A DNA stretch of 64,000 nucleotides from Ensifer adhaerens (GTDB lineage: Bacteria; Pseudomonadota; Alphaproteobacteria; Rhizobiales; Rhizobiaceae). A program made the position numbers and the translations under genes. The stretch covers positions 1 through 64,000 of the forward strand of contig NZ_CP015880.1 of NCBI RefSeq assembly GCF_000697965.2, written 5' to 3'. Of this stretch, positions 24,606-33,187 are shown piece after piece. Positions within the stretch are counted from its first letter, which is position 1. The number at the start of each line of letters is the position of its first letter. Below the pieces are notes generated by a model. That model had not been told where the DNA came from and did no database searches. It saw only the letters and a program-made list of their open reading frames with translations.

Positions 24606-25760
24606 GTGAAGGAAAAGGACCGGCGGTCGAAGAATGCCTCCGTGACGACGGCCAAGGGCCGTGGTGCCGAAGCGCGTGGCGGCGGCCGCCACGATCAGAA
24701 ACGTTCGGCACCGCCGAAGGGCGGCGGCTTCAAGGAACGGCCGGCGCGACCGGCGGCAGCACAGACGGCGGAGACGCGCGAGAAGCCAGCAAAACATACG
24801 CCTGCACAGGAAACGCCGGCGCGGGTGATCGCGCGGCGAACGGGGGAAAAGCCGGCCGAGCGCATACCGCTCATTCTCGAAACGTCGGACGCATCCGGCT
24901 ATCACCTGATCGACAGCGGCGCCGGCGAAAAACTTGAGCAATACGGTCCCTACCGCATCGTGCGCCCCGAGGCGCAGGCGCTCTGGCCGCGCAGCCTGCC
25001 CGATAGCGTCTGGGAAAAAGCCGACGCGATCTTCACCGGCGACACCGACGAAGACGGCATGGGGCGCTGGCGCTTTCCTGGCGCCGTGCTCGGCGAGACC
25101 TGGCCGATGCAGCTTCTCGGCACCGATTTCCACGGTCGCTTCACCTCGTTCCGCCATGTCGGTGTGTTCCCGGAACAGCTCGCGCACTGGAGCTGGGTGA
25201 AGGATCAGGTGGAAAGGGCTGGGCGGCCGCTGAAGGTGCTGAACCTCTTCGGCTACACCGGCGTCGCCTCGCTGATCGCCGCCAGGGCCGGCGCCGAGGT
25301 GACCCATGTCGACGCCTCCAAGAAGGCAATCGGCTGGGCGCGCGAAAACCAGCAGCTGGCGCGGGCCGAAAACCTGCCGATCCGCTGGATCTGCGACGAT
25401 GCGATGAAGTTCATCCAGCGCGAAGAGCGCCGCGGCAGCCGCTACGACATCATCCTGACCGACCCGCCGAAGTTCGGCCGCGGGCCGAACGGCGAGGTCT
25501 GGCAGCTTTTCGACCATCTGGCGGCGATGCTCGACATCTGCCGCGAGATCCTGTCGCCGGAGGCGCGCGGCCTGGTGCTGACGGCCTATTCGATCCGGGC
25601 GAGCTTCTACTCGATCCATGAACTGATGCGCGAGACGATGCGCGGCCACGGCGGCCGGGTGGAGTCGGGCGAGCTCATCATCCGCGAGGGCGGGCTTGAC
25701 GGCCGCGAGCCGGGCAGGGCGCTTTCGACCTCACTCTTCAGCCGCTGGGTACCGCAATGA
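24606..25760 (+). CDS. Class I SAM-dependent (RlmI-like) rRNA methyltransferase
   Basis: A protein of about 384 residues. The last ~300 residues are a SAM-dependent RNA methyltransferase: motif I NLFGYTGVASLIAARAGAEV, then THVDASKKAIGWARENQ, CDDAMKF, and the catalytic motif ILTDPPKFGRGPNG. This resembles the RlmI/RlmK-type 23S rRNA cytosine/guanine methyltransferases (without a clear PUA domain). The first ~80 residues are a low-complexity, Lys/Arg/Gly/Pro-rich tail likely to bind RNA. The start is uncertain (GTG 24606 chosen; ATG 24531 possible). The stop overlaps the next methyltransferase gene by four bases. Confidence 0.83.
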   Translation: MKEKDRRSKNASVTTAKGRGAEARGGGRHDQKRSAPPKGGGFKERPARPAAAQTAETREKPAKHTPAQETPARVIARRTGEKPAERIPLILETSDASGYHLIDSGAGEKLEQYGPYRIVRPEAQALWPRSLPDSVWEKADAIFTGDTDEDGMGRWRFPGAVLGETWPMQLLGTDFHGRFTSFRHVGVFPEQLAHWSWVKDQVERAGRPLKVLNLFGYTGVASLIAARAGAEVTHVDASKKAIGWARENQQLARAENLPIRWICDDAMKFIQREERRGSRYDIILTDPPKFGRGPNGEVWQLFDHLAAMLDICREILSPEARGLVLTAYSIRASFYSIHELMRETMRGHGGRVESGELIIREGGLDGREPGRALSTSLFSRWVPQ

Positions 25761-26617
25761 CGAACGACAGAAGCGAACACGGCACCGGTCGTGTCGGTCA
25801 GGTGAAGGAGGTCACGAGCCTCACCAACCCGATCATCAAGGACATCCGCGCGCTGACGCAGAAGAAGCACCGCGACGAGACGCGCTCCTTCATGGCCGAG
25901 GGCCTGAAGCTGGTGATCGACGCGCTCGACCTTGGCTGGAAGATCAAGACGCTGATCTATGCCAAGGCGGCCAAGGGCAAGCCGCACGTGGAGCAGGTGG
26001 CGGCAAAGACCTTCGCCAAGGGCGGCCTGGTGCTGGAAGTCAGCGAGAAAGTGCTGTCGACGATCACGCGGCGCGACAATCCTCAGATGGTCGTCGGCAT
26101 CTTCGAGCAGCGTTACCAGTCGCTGAAGGACCTGGAGCCGCAGCTGGGCGAAACCTATGTGGCGCTCGACCGCGTCCGCGATCCCGGCAACCTCGGCACC
26201 GTCATCCGCACCGCCGATGCCGCCGGCGCTTCCGGCGTCATTCTCGTCGGCGAGACCACCGATCCGTTTTCGCTCGAAACCGTGCGTGCGACCATGGGCT
26301 CGGTCTTTGCCATGCCGGTGGCGCGCGCCAGCGTCGAGGACTTCATCCGCTGGCAGAAATCCGCCGGCGTGAAGGTCGTCGCGACCCATCTCGCCGGCGC
26401 TGTCGACTATCGCACCATTGACTACAAGACCAAACCGGTCGTGCTTCTGATGGGCAACGAGCAGTCGGGTCTGCCGGAGGAACTCGCTCGAGAAGCCGGT
26501 GCGCTTGCCCGCATCCCGCAGGCCGGCCGCGCCGACTCGCTCAATCTGGCGATTGCCACCGGCATCATGCTGTTCGAGGCGCGCCGCCACCTTCTGACCC
26601 TGGATGCCCGCGCATGA
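25757..26617 (+). CDS. SpoU/TrmH-family RNA 2'-O-methyltransferase
   Basis: A 286-residue SPOUT methyltransferase. The N-terminal substrate-binding domain (about 18–100; [31 protein letters not shown]) is typical of RlmB-like rRNA methylases. The C-terminal knotted domain carries the three motifs: [20 protein letters not shown] (motif 1), [14 protein letters not shown] (motif 2) and [18 protein letters not shown] (motif 3), which bind SAM. ATG 25757 overlaps the preceding methyltransferase stop, and its own stop overlaps lspA by four bases, so the three genes form a coupled operon. The exact RNA target is not predictable. Confidence 0.9.
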   Translation: MTNDRSEHGTGRVGQVKEVTSLTNPIIKDIRALTQKKHRDETRSFMAEGLKLVIDALDLGWKIKTLIYAKAAKGKPHVEQVAAKTFAKGGLVLEVSEKVLSTITRRDNPQMVVGIFEQRYQSLKDLEPQLGETYVALDRVRDPGNLGTVIRTADAAGASGVILVGETTDPFSLETVRATMGSVFAMPVARASVEDFIRWQKSAGVKVVATHLAGAVDYRTIDYKTKPVVLLMGNEQSGLPEELAREAGALARIPQAGRADSLNLAIATGIMLFEARRHLLTLDARA

Positions 26618-27105
26618 GCGAGAAGCAGGTGCTGTTTTCGCGGCCGCTGCCGATCGCGGTCTTCATCGTCTTCGCGCTCATCGCCGACCAAATAATCAAG
26701 TATCTGGTCGAGCTTTACCTGCCCTTCAATCAGGCGGTCCATGTCGTGCCGATGCTGGCGCTCTACCGCACCTACAACTACGGCGTCGCCTTCTCGATGC
26801 TGTCGGGCATGGAGGGCTGGTTCATCGTCGGCATGCGGCTCACCGTCTGCGCCTTTGTGCTCTGGCTGTGGAAGCGCACGCCGAAGGATCGGTTCTTCGC
26901 CCATTTCGGCTATGCGCTGATCATCGCCGGCGCGCTCGGAAACCTCGTCGACCGGCTGCTCTTCGGCTACGTCATCGACTACATCCTGTTCTATACGGAG
27001 ACGTGGTCTTTCGCCGTCTTCAATCTGGCCGATACCTTCATCACCATCGGTGCCGGCGCGATCATTCTTGACGAACTATTGCACGCGAAAAAAGCGGATC
27101 GCTAA
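26614..27105 (+). CDS. lspA: Lipoprotein signal peptidase (signal peptidase II)
   Basis: A 163-residue inner-membrane aspartyl protease that cleaves prolipoprotein signal peptides after lipid attachment. Four transmembrane helices are visible. The catalytic aspartates lie in [10 protein letters not shown] and [23 protein letters not shown] matches the conserved (N/R)xGxAF segment. Its start overlaps the upstream methyltransferase stop by four bases. It cooperates with lnt, present at 50215 in this window, in lipoprotein maturation. Confidence 0.96.
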   Translation: MSEKQVLFSRPLPIAVFIVFALIADQIIKYLVELYLPFNQAVHVVPMLALYRTYNYGVAFSMLSGMEGWFIVGMRLTVCAFVLWLWKRTPKDRFFAHFGYALIIAGALGNLVDRLLFGYVIDYILFYTETWSFAVFNLADTFITIGAGAIILDELLHAKKADR

Positions 27106-27160
27106 GATTTTATCGAAGCCTTGAAGCCATTCGGAACGCCTGTCGTGTTAGCCGGAACGC

Positions 27161-29437
27161 ATGAGCGAACCGTCACGACTGCTAGAGCGGATCGAAACCG
27201 GCTTCAGGAGAGACGCCCGGGCGGGTAAGGCTGCGTCGGTTTCGGCGCTTCCGCTCGATGGGCCGGCGTCCCGTCAGGTGTCGGCGCAGCCGGCTTCCGG
27301 CGCGCGCTCTGCGCTTAGTTACGTATCCATGGCGCTGCTCGGCCTGGTCGCTTCCGGCCTTGTCCTCGTCGTCGGCATGACTGCCGGCTTCCACCTGTTC
27401 GCCGCGGCGATTGCCGCGGCCGGCGTGGTCGGTGCGCTTTTGCTCGCCGTCGAAGCCATCCGCGCGTTTGATAGCGTGCCGGTTTCCGATGAGGTGGAGC
27501 GGGACCAGGATTGGCACCGCTCCGAAACCTCGGCGTTGCTTTCGACCATTCACGATGCGCTGGGTGACCTTGCGATCATGCGCGGCATGGACGGAAAGAT
27601 CGTCCACGCCAATGCTGTCTTCCATCAGGTCTGCGGCCGGTCGGATGTCCGGGGCATGGCCTGCGGCGCCCTCGGCCTGAGCTTCGAGCCGAAGGCTGCG
27701 CCCAATCATTACCTCGTGCGCATCGCCGCGGCCGAAGGCATCCGCCTTTTCGATTGGCATGACGTGATCGCCCGCGATCCGGCGAGCGGCAAGCTCATGC
27801 GTCACAGCATTGCGCGTGATGTCACCGAGGAAGCGCGCGCCGCGCGCGAGCGTGAGGCGGCGCGCCGGCGGGCCGAGGAGGCGAGCCAGGCAAAGTCGCG
27901 GCTGCTCGCCACCGTCAGCCACGAGATCCGCACGCCGCTTTCGGGCATTCTCGGCATGAGCCATCTGCTCGGCCAGACCCGCCTGTCGAGCGAGCAGCAG
28001 AACTATCTCGCCGGCATGCAGCAATCCGGCCACGCTCTGGTCCAGCTCGTCGAAGACCTGATCGACTTCTCGTCGCTTTCAGCCGGCCGCTTCCAGTTTC
28101 GCCCCAGCCGCCAGGATCCGCGCGGCGTGATCGAGAGCGTCGTGGAAATGCTCTCCAATCGCGCCCACGAGAAGGGCATCGAGATCGGCGCCACCGTTTC
28201 CGTCGACGTGCCCGCGCTGATGGCTTTCGACGCGGCGCGCCTGCGCCAGGTGCTCTTCAACGTCATCGGCAACGCGGTCAAATTCACGGAAGTCGGCGGC
28301 GTCTTCGTCAGCGCCGACACGATCGAGGATTGCGTGCGGATCCGCATCGACGATACGGGGCCGGGCATGTCGCCCGACGACCTGAAGCGCATCTTCGAGG
28401 AATTCGAGCAGGCCGGCAACGACGAGCAACGCGCCAAGGGCACAGGGCTAGGCCTCGCGATCTCCAGGCGCATCATGCAGGCCTGCGGCGGCAGTCTCAC
28501 GGCCGCAAGCGCGCCCGGCCGCGGCAGCCGCTTTGAAATCCGCCTGCCGCTTGCCGAAGTCGAGGCGATTGCGTCGGAGCGCCGCTCCACCCTCGCCGGG
28601 TCGCATGTGCTGGTCATGGCTCCCGATGGCCCGGCCTCGGCGGCGCTGGCGGCAACCATCGCGACGCTTGGCGGGCGCTGTCATCGCGCAACGACGCTTG
28701 CCGCAGCCCAGCATGTTCTTGCCGATGTGCAGGCAGGTGGCGCGCCACTCACCGACGTGATCGTCGACCACCGGCATGCGCAGCAGTACGAGCAGCTCCT
28801 CGCACTCCAGCCGGCCATCGGCCGGCTGGAGGTTCGCCGTACCTATCTGATCAATCCGGAGGAGCGCAACAGCCACCCTGTCAACCAGATGGATGGCTAC
28901 GAGGCCTGGCTGATCCGGCCCTTGCGCGAAAAGTCGCTGATCGAAGTGCTGCTCGGGCGCCTGAAGGGCATCGAAAAACGCGACGCGATCAACGACAACA
29001 GGCCGGTCCTGCGCGAGGAGCCCGCCGTTGAACCCGTCCGCCGGCCGGGACACGGCATCCTGCTGGCCGAGGACGATCCGATCAATGCGTTGATCATCCG
29101 CACGCTGTTGCAGCGTTCGGGACACGCGGTGCAGCTCGTCAGCGACTTCGCGGGGGTCGCCGAGACGCTGCGAGCCCCTGCCGGAAACGCCTTGCCGGAG
29201 CTTCTCGTCACCGACCTCAATATGCCGGGTGGCGACGGGCTTTCCATGATGCGGCACATCCGTAATGACGAGGCAATACGCTCCTTGCCAAGGTTGCCGG
29301 TCATCGTGCTGACTTCCGATATCCGCGAGGATATGCGCGACCGCCTGCTTGCCGCCGGCGCCGATGTGGTGTTGGCGAAACCGGCCGACCCGCAGGTGCT
29401 GACCTCGGAGATCGCGCGTCTGCTGCGCAAACGGTAA
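27161..29437 (+). CDS. Hybrid sensor histidine kinase/response regulator
   Basis: A 758-residue membrane-bound hybrid kinase. Two adjoining hydrophobic segments at about 50–100 leave almost no periplasmic loop. A PAS-like domain follows (about 118–225, IMRGMDGKIVHANAVFHQVC). HisKA carries the phosphorylated His in SHEIRTPLSG (about residue 254). HATPase_c has N-box NVIGNAVKF, G1 DDTGPGMS and G2 GTGLGLAIS. A degenerate receiver (about 480–600) lacks the acidic pair. A complete C-terminal receiver (GILLAEDDPINALII; phospho-Asp in VTDLNMPGGDG) follows. No separate response regulator or Hpt gene is nearby, so the partner is unknown. olsB lies 121 bases downstream. Confidence 0.9.
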   Translation: MSEPSRLLERIETGFRRDARAGKAASVSALPLDGPASRQVSAQPASGARSALSYVSMALLGLVASGLVLVVGMTAGFHLFAAAIAAAGVVGALLLAVEAIRAFDSVPVSDEVERDQDWHRSETSALLSTIHDALGDLAIMRGMDGKIVHANAVFHQVCGRSDVRGMACGALGLSFEPKAAPNHYLVRIAAAEGIRLFDWHDVIARDPASGKLMRHSIARDVTEEARAAREREAARRRAEEASQAKSRLLATVSHEIRTPLSGILGMSHLLGQTRLSSEQQNYLAGMQQSGHALVQLVEDLIDFSSLSAGRFQFRPSRQDPRGVIESVVEMLSNRAHEKGIEIGATVSVDVPALMAFDAARLRQVLFNVIGNAVKFTEVGGVFVSADTIEDCVRIRIDDTGPGMSPDDLKRIFEEFEQAGNDEQRAKGTGLGLAISRRIMQACGGSLTAASAPGRGSRFEIRLPLAEVEAIASERRSTLAGSHVLVMAPDGPASAALAATIATLGGRCHRATTLAAAQHVLADVQAGGAPLTDVIVDHRHAQQYEQLLALQPAIGRLEVRRTYLINPEERNSHPVNQMDGYEAWLIRPLREKSLIEVLLGRLKGIEKRDAINDNRPVLREEPAVEPVRRPGHGILLAEDDPINALIIRTLLQRSGHAVQLVSDFAGVAETLRAPAGNALPELLVTDLNMPGGDGLSMMRHIRNDEAIRSLPRLPVIVLTSDIREDMRDRLLAAGADVVLAKPADPQVLTSEIARLLRKR

Positions 29438-29485
29438 CTCTTGCGATGGTTACGGTATTGATCGGGCGGCGGGGGTTGTACGCAA

Positions 29486-29503
29486 CTTTCATGTCACTAT
29501 GTT
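29486..29503 (+). promoter_or_regulatory. Possible Pho-box-like site upstream of olsB
   Basis: CTTTCAT-N4-CTATGTT matches 10 of 14 fixed positions of the PhoB consensus CTGTCAT-N4-CTGTCAT. Ornithine-lipid synthesis in S. meliloti is induced by phosphate limitation through PhoB, which makes a site here plausible, but the second half-site is poor. Confidence 0.3.
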
Positions 29504-29558
29504 GTTGCAGAAACGTGGTCTAAGCCCCCGCAGACAGATTTGATTCGGGATAACGCGG

Positions 29559-30449
29559 ATGGCCATCGAGCTACTGGATTCAGCGAACGTGGTTGACACT
29601 TCTCAGGCTTGCATCGGCACGAAAGCTGCCGTCCCGACGACCGACGTGCTTGGCCGGATCGCCAATCTTGAGACGCGCCTTGCCCGCACGGCATCGGAAA
29701 TCGATGCTGCCCAGGCCGTGCGCTACAAGGTTTTCGTCGAGGAGATGAAGGCGCAGGTCGGCCCCGAGGCCGATCGGCGCAAGCGTGACGTCGACAGCTG
29801 GGACGCGATCTGCGACCACCTGCTGGTTCTCGACACCTCGATCGAAGGCGACGCCGAAGATCAGATCGTCGGGACATACCGGTTGCTGCGCCAGGATGTG
29901 GCTGAGCGCTCCGGCGGCTTTTACTCGTCTTCCGAATTCGCGATCGACGCGCTTCTCGCCCGTCATCCGACCAAGCGCTTCATGGAGCTCGGCCGCTCCT
30001 GCGTCCTGCCGGACTACCGGACCAAGCGCACGGTCGAACTCCTGTGGCAGGGCAATTGGGCCTATGCGCTCAAATACGGCATGGACGCGATGTTCGGCTG
30101 CGGCTCGTTCCCGGGTGTCGTTCCGGCCGAGCATGCGCTGGCGCTGTCCTTCCTGCACCACAACATCCGCGCCCGCGACGACTGGGCCGTCAGCGCACGG
30201 CCCGAGCTGCACCGGACGATGGATTTGATGCCGGCCGAGGCGATCAATGCCAAGAAGGCGCTCGCCGCTCTGCCGCCGTTGATCAAGGGCTATATGCGCC
30301 TCGGCGCGATGGTCGGCGATGGCGCCGTGGTCGATCATGCGTTCCGCACCACCGACGTTCTGATCGTTTTGCCGATCAGCAATATCTCGGGCCGCTACCT
30401 CAACTACTACGGCGCAGATGCCGGACGTTTCGGTGGCGCCGCCTCCTGA
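29559..30449 (+). CDS. olsB: L-ornithine N(alpha)-acyltransferase OlsB
   Basis: A 296-residue GNAT-type acyltransferase that transfers a 3-hydroxyacyl group from acyl carrier protein to ornithine, forming lyso-ornithine lipid. Family features are AAQAVRYKVFVEEMKAQVG-type wording at the start of the acyl-transferase domain (about residue 50), FMELGRSCVLPDYRTKRTVELLW and MDAMFGCGSFPGV, which are characteristic of OlsB-like proteins. OlsA, the second enzyme of the pathway, is encoded at 44940–45731. An AT-rich interval with a terminator follows the gene. Confidence 0.93.
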   Translation: MAIELLDSANVVDTSQACIGTKAAVPTTDVLGRIANLETRLARTASEIDAAQAVRYKVFVEEMKAQVGPEADRRKRDVDSWDAICDHLLVLDTSIEGDAEDQIVGTYRLLRQDVAERSGGFYSSSEFAIDALLARHPTKRFMELGRSCVLPDYRTKRTVELLWQGNWAYALKYGMDAMFGCGSFPGVVPAEHALALSFLHHNIRARDDWAVSARPELHRTMDLMPAEAINAKKALAALPPLIKGYMRLGAMVGDGAVVDHAFRTTDVLIVLPISNISGRYLNYYGADAGRFGGAAS

Positions 30450-30798
30450 CCGGGTCCCGGTGAGGTTAACCAATTATTAATGATGGATTTGACTTTCAAG
30501 GTCGAAAGAGAGACATGTATTGTCATGTTCTTCTCTAATTTCATGACGAACGAATAGAGAAAATAAATGGAGAAACTGCCGATCTTCCGGGGGTCGACAG
30601 GTATATGGTTCCCAAGACTCCGTCTTTCATTACCTTAAACATAAATGCATTGCCTGTTATTAAGCCCGCCTCCTTTTCGGAAAGCGGGCTTTTCTTCTTT
30701 ATAGTTGTATCGAATTGCTACCAATCGGGGTCGCGCGTTGACCCGAATGAAGGCGGCTGCACCAAAATGAAGCAGCCGCCGGACCGGCAATGCCGGTC
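30450..30798. other. AT-rich intergenic region between olsB and the malic enzyme gene; candidate small-RNA interval
   Basis: About 350 bases between two convergent genes. The central part (30470–30720) is clearly more AT-rich than its surroundings. It ends in an excellent plus-strand terminator at 30662–30698, over 200 bases after the olsB stop, which is long for a simple 3' untranslated region. A 23-codon frame begins at ATG 30568 but has no convincing ribosome-binding site. The interval could hold a small RNA or be an olsB 3' UTR; sequence alone does not decide. Confidence 0.45.
30662..30698 (+). terminator. Rho-independent terminator downstream of olsB
   Basis: AAGCCCGC (30662–30669) and GCGGGCTT (30684–30691) form an eight-base-pair stem with a 14-base loop, followed by a T-rich tail (TTTCTTCTTT). 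Confidence 0.85.
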
Positions 30799-30799
30799 C
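30752..30799 (-). terminator. Twin hairpins ending the malic enzyme transcript
   Basis: Read on the minus strand, GGACCGGC-n3-GCCGGTCC overlaps the stop region and is followed by a second stem, GGCGGCTGC / GCAGCCGCC, with a T-rich loop. The tail lacks a long T-run, so this is a moderate terminator candidate. Confidence 0.5.
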
Positions 30800-33084
30800 T
30801 ACATGCCGGCGTTGTAGGCCGCGATCGCCGCCATGTTGACGATGTCGGAATCCTTGGCCGACATCGAGACGATCTGGATCGACTTGTCGAAGCCGACGAG
30901 CAGCGGGCCGATCACCGTCGAGCCGCCGAGTTCCTGCAGCATCTTGGTCGAAATCGATGCCGAGTGGAACGCCGGCATCACGAGCACGTTTGCCGTGCCC
31001 GAGAGGCGGCAGAACGGGTATTGCTCCATGACGCGAGCATTGAGCGCCACGTCGGCGGCCATCTCGCCGTCATATTCGAAATCGACGCGGCGCTTGTCGA
31101 GGATATTGACCGCTTCGCGCACCCGCTCAGAGCGTTCGCCCTGGGGATGGCCGAAGGTGGAATAGGCAAGCATTGCCACGCGCGGCACGTAGCCAAGCCG
31201 CTTGGCGAGGCCGGCTGCTTCCTCGGCGATATCGGCAAGCTCCTCCGAAGAGGGCATGTCGTGAACCGCCGTGTCGGCGACGAGCACCGTGCGGCCGCGG
31301 CAAAGCGCGATCGAGACGCCGATGACGCGGTGGCCGGGCTTCGGGTCGATGCAGCGACGCACGTCTTCGAGTGCCGTCGAATAATTGCGGGTCAGGCCCG
31401 TCACCATGCCGTCGGCATCACCGAGCGCCACCATGCAGGCGGCGAAGTGGTTGCGGTCGTTGTTGATCAGGCGCTGGGCGTCGCGGAAGAGGAAGCCCTT
31501 CCGCTGCAGGCGGGCATAGAGATAGTCCGTATAGGCGCCGACGCGCTTGGAAAGCCGCGCATTGACGATCTGGATGCCGGGGCGGTCGAGGTCGATGCCC
31601 TCGCGCTCTGCCGTCTCGCGCATGCGCTCCTCGCGGCCGAGCAGGATGGCGGTGCCAAGCTGCTGGTTGGCATACGCGATTGCAGAACGCATGACCTGCA
31701 CCTCTTCGCCCTCTGCAAAGACGATGCGCTTCGGCTGGCGCCGGACGCGCTCGTAGATGCGCTGCAGCGTCGAGGCGATCGGGTCGCGGCGGGCGGAGAG
31801 TTGCCGGCCATAGGCTTCGAGGTCGGTGATCGGTTTGCGGGCGACGCCGCTTTCCATCGCCGCCTTCGCAACCGCCATCGGGATCGCCGAAATCAGCCGC
31901 GGGTCGAAGGGGACCGGGATGATGTATTGCGGACCGAAACGCGGACGGTTGCCCTGGTAGGCTGCGGCGACATCGTCAGGAACGTCTTCCTTGGCAAGGC
32001 TCGCCAGCGCTTCAGCCGCTGCGATCTTCATCTCGTCGTTGATGGTCGTCGCGCGCACGTCTAGCGCGCCACGGAAGATATAGGGGAAGCCGAGCACGTT
32101 GTTGACCTGGTTCGGATAGTCAGAACGGCCGGTGGCGACGATCGCGTCGTCGCGGATGCGGGCGACTTCTTCCGGCGTGATTTCCGGATCCGGGTTGGCC
32201 ATGGCGAAGATGATCGGCCGCGGCGCCATCGAGCGCACCATGTCTTCCGAAAGGGCGCCCTTGGCCGAGAGGCCGAAGACCACGTCGGCGCCGTCGAGCG
32301 CTTCGGCGAGCGTGCGGCGCTCGGTCTTGACCGCATGCGCCGACTTCCACTGGTTCATGCCCTCGGTGCGGCCTTCGAAGATCACGCCCTTGGTGTCGCA
32401 GAGGATGATGTTGTCAGAGGCAAAACCCATCGACTTGATGAGCTCGATGCAGGCGATTGCCGCCGCACCCGCACCGTTGCAGACGAGCTTCGTCGTCTTG
32501 AAGTCGCGACCGGTCAAGGCCAGCGCGTTGATGAGGCCGGCTGCGGCGATGATCGCCGTGCCGTGCTGGTCGTCATGAAACACCGGGATGTCCATGACCT
32601 CGCGCAGCTTCTGCTCGATGATGAAACAGTCCGGTGCCTTGATGTCTTCGAGGTTGATGCCGCCGAAAGAGGGCCCGAGGAAACGCACGCAGTTGATGAA
32701 CTCGTCGACGTTTTCGGTATCGACTTCAAGGTCGATGGAGTCGACGTCGGCAAAGCGCTTGAACAGCACGGCCTTGCCTTCCATGACAGGCTTTGACGCA
32801 AGTGCGCCGAGGTTGCCGAGGCCGAGAATGGCCGTGCCGTTCGAGATCACGGCCACCATGTTGCCGCGCGTCGTGTAGTCATAGGCGGTGTTGGGGTCCT
32901 CGGCGATCGCCTTCACGGGGACTGCGACGCCCGGAGAATAGGCAAGCGACAGGTCGCGCTGGGTGGCCATCGCCTTGGTGGGAGAAATCTCCAGCTTTCC
33001 GGGACGACCCTGCGAGTGAAAATCGAGCGCTTCCTGCGCGGTGACGCTCGTCATGGTGCGATCGGTCTTGTCGGTGGCCGGCAT
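30799..33084 (-). CDS. maeB: Malic enzyme with C-terminal phosphotransacetylase-like domain (MaeB/Tme type)
   Basis: A 761-residue enzyme that oxidatively decarboxylates malate to pyruvate. The N-terminal malic domain (about 1–430) includes LAYSPGVAVPVKAI, the metal-site stretch HDDQHGTAI, and a dinucleotide-binding VCNGAGAAAIA. The C-terminal ~320 residues are phosphotransacetylase-like (PTA), which regulates the enzyme without making acetyl phosphate. Rhizobia have two such paralogues, the NAD-dependent Dme and the NADP-dependent Tme. The position beside olsB and mutS matches tme in my memory of S. meliloti, but cofactor choice is not proven here. An AGGAGG sequence precedes ATG 33084. Confidence 0.93.
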   Translation of the reverse strand: MPATDKTDRTMTSVTAQEALDFHSQGRPGKLEISPTKAMATQRDLSLAYSPGVAVPVKAIAEDPNTAYDYTTRGNMVAVISNGTAILGLGNLGALASKPVMEGKAVLFKRFADVDSIDLEVDTENVDEFINCVRFLGPSFGGINLEDIKAPDCFIIEQKLREVMDIPVFHDDQHGTAIIAAAGLINALALTGRDFKTTKLVCNGAGAAAIACIELIKSMGFASDNIILCDTKGVIFEGRTEGMNQWKSAHAVKTERRTLAEALDGADVVFGLSAKGALSEDMVRSMAPRPIIFAMANPDPEITPEEVARIRDDAIVATGRSDYPNQVNNVLGFPYIFRGALDVRATTINDEMKIAAAEALASLAKEDVPDDVAAAYQGNRPRFGPQYIIPVPFDPRLISAIPMAVAKAAMESGVARKPITDLEAYGRQLSARRDPIASTLQRIYERVRRQPKRIVFAEGEEVQVMRSAIAYANQQLGTAILLGREERMRETAEREGIDLDRPGIQIVNARLSKRVGAYTDYLYARLQRKGFLFRDAQRLINNDRNHFAACMVALGDADGMVTGLTRNYSTALEDVRRCIDPKPGHRVIGVSIALCRGRTVLVADTAVHDMPSSEELADIAEEAAGLAKRLGYVPRVAMLAYSTFGHPQGERSERVREAVNILDKRRVDFEYDGEMAADVALNARVMEQYPFCRLSGTANVLVMPAFHSASISTKMLQELGGSTVIGPLLVGFDKSIQIVSMSAKDSDIVNMAAIAAYNAGM

Positions 33085-33187
33085 GTTTCCTCAATCCTCC
33101 TGTGGGCGAGCCTTGCGGCGCGCCTCTTTATGGTTGTCGTCTATAATTCCTTGGCGATAGTGTGCCATCTCTTTTTTCGGGACAATC

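Noticed and set aside
30790..32064. Long plus-strand frame opposite the malic enzyme gene, and a similar one at 38994–40640 opposite murJ
   Set aside because: Both are His/Arg/Asp-rich shadow frames without motifs, overlapping clear core genes completely.
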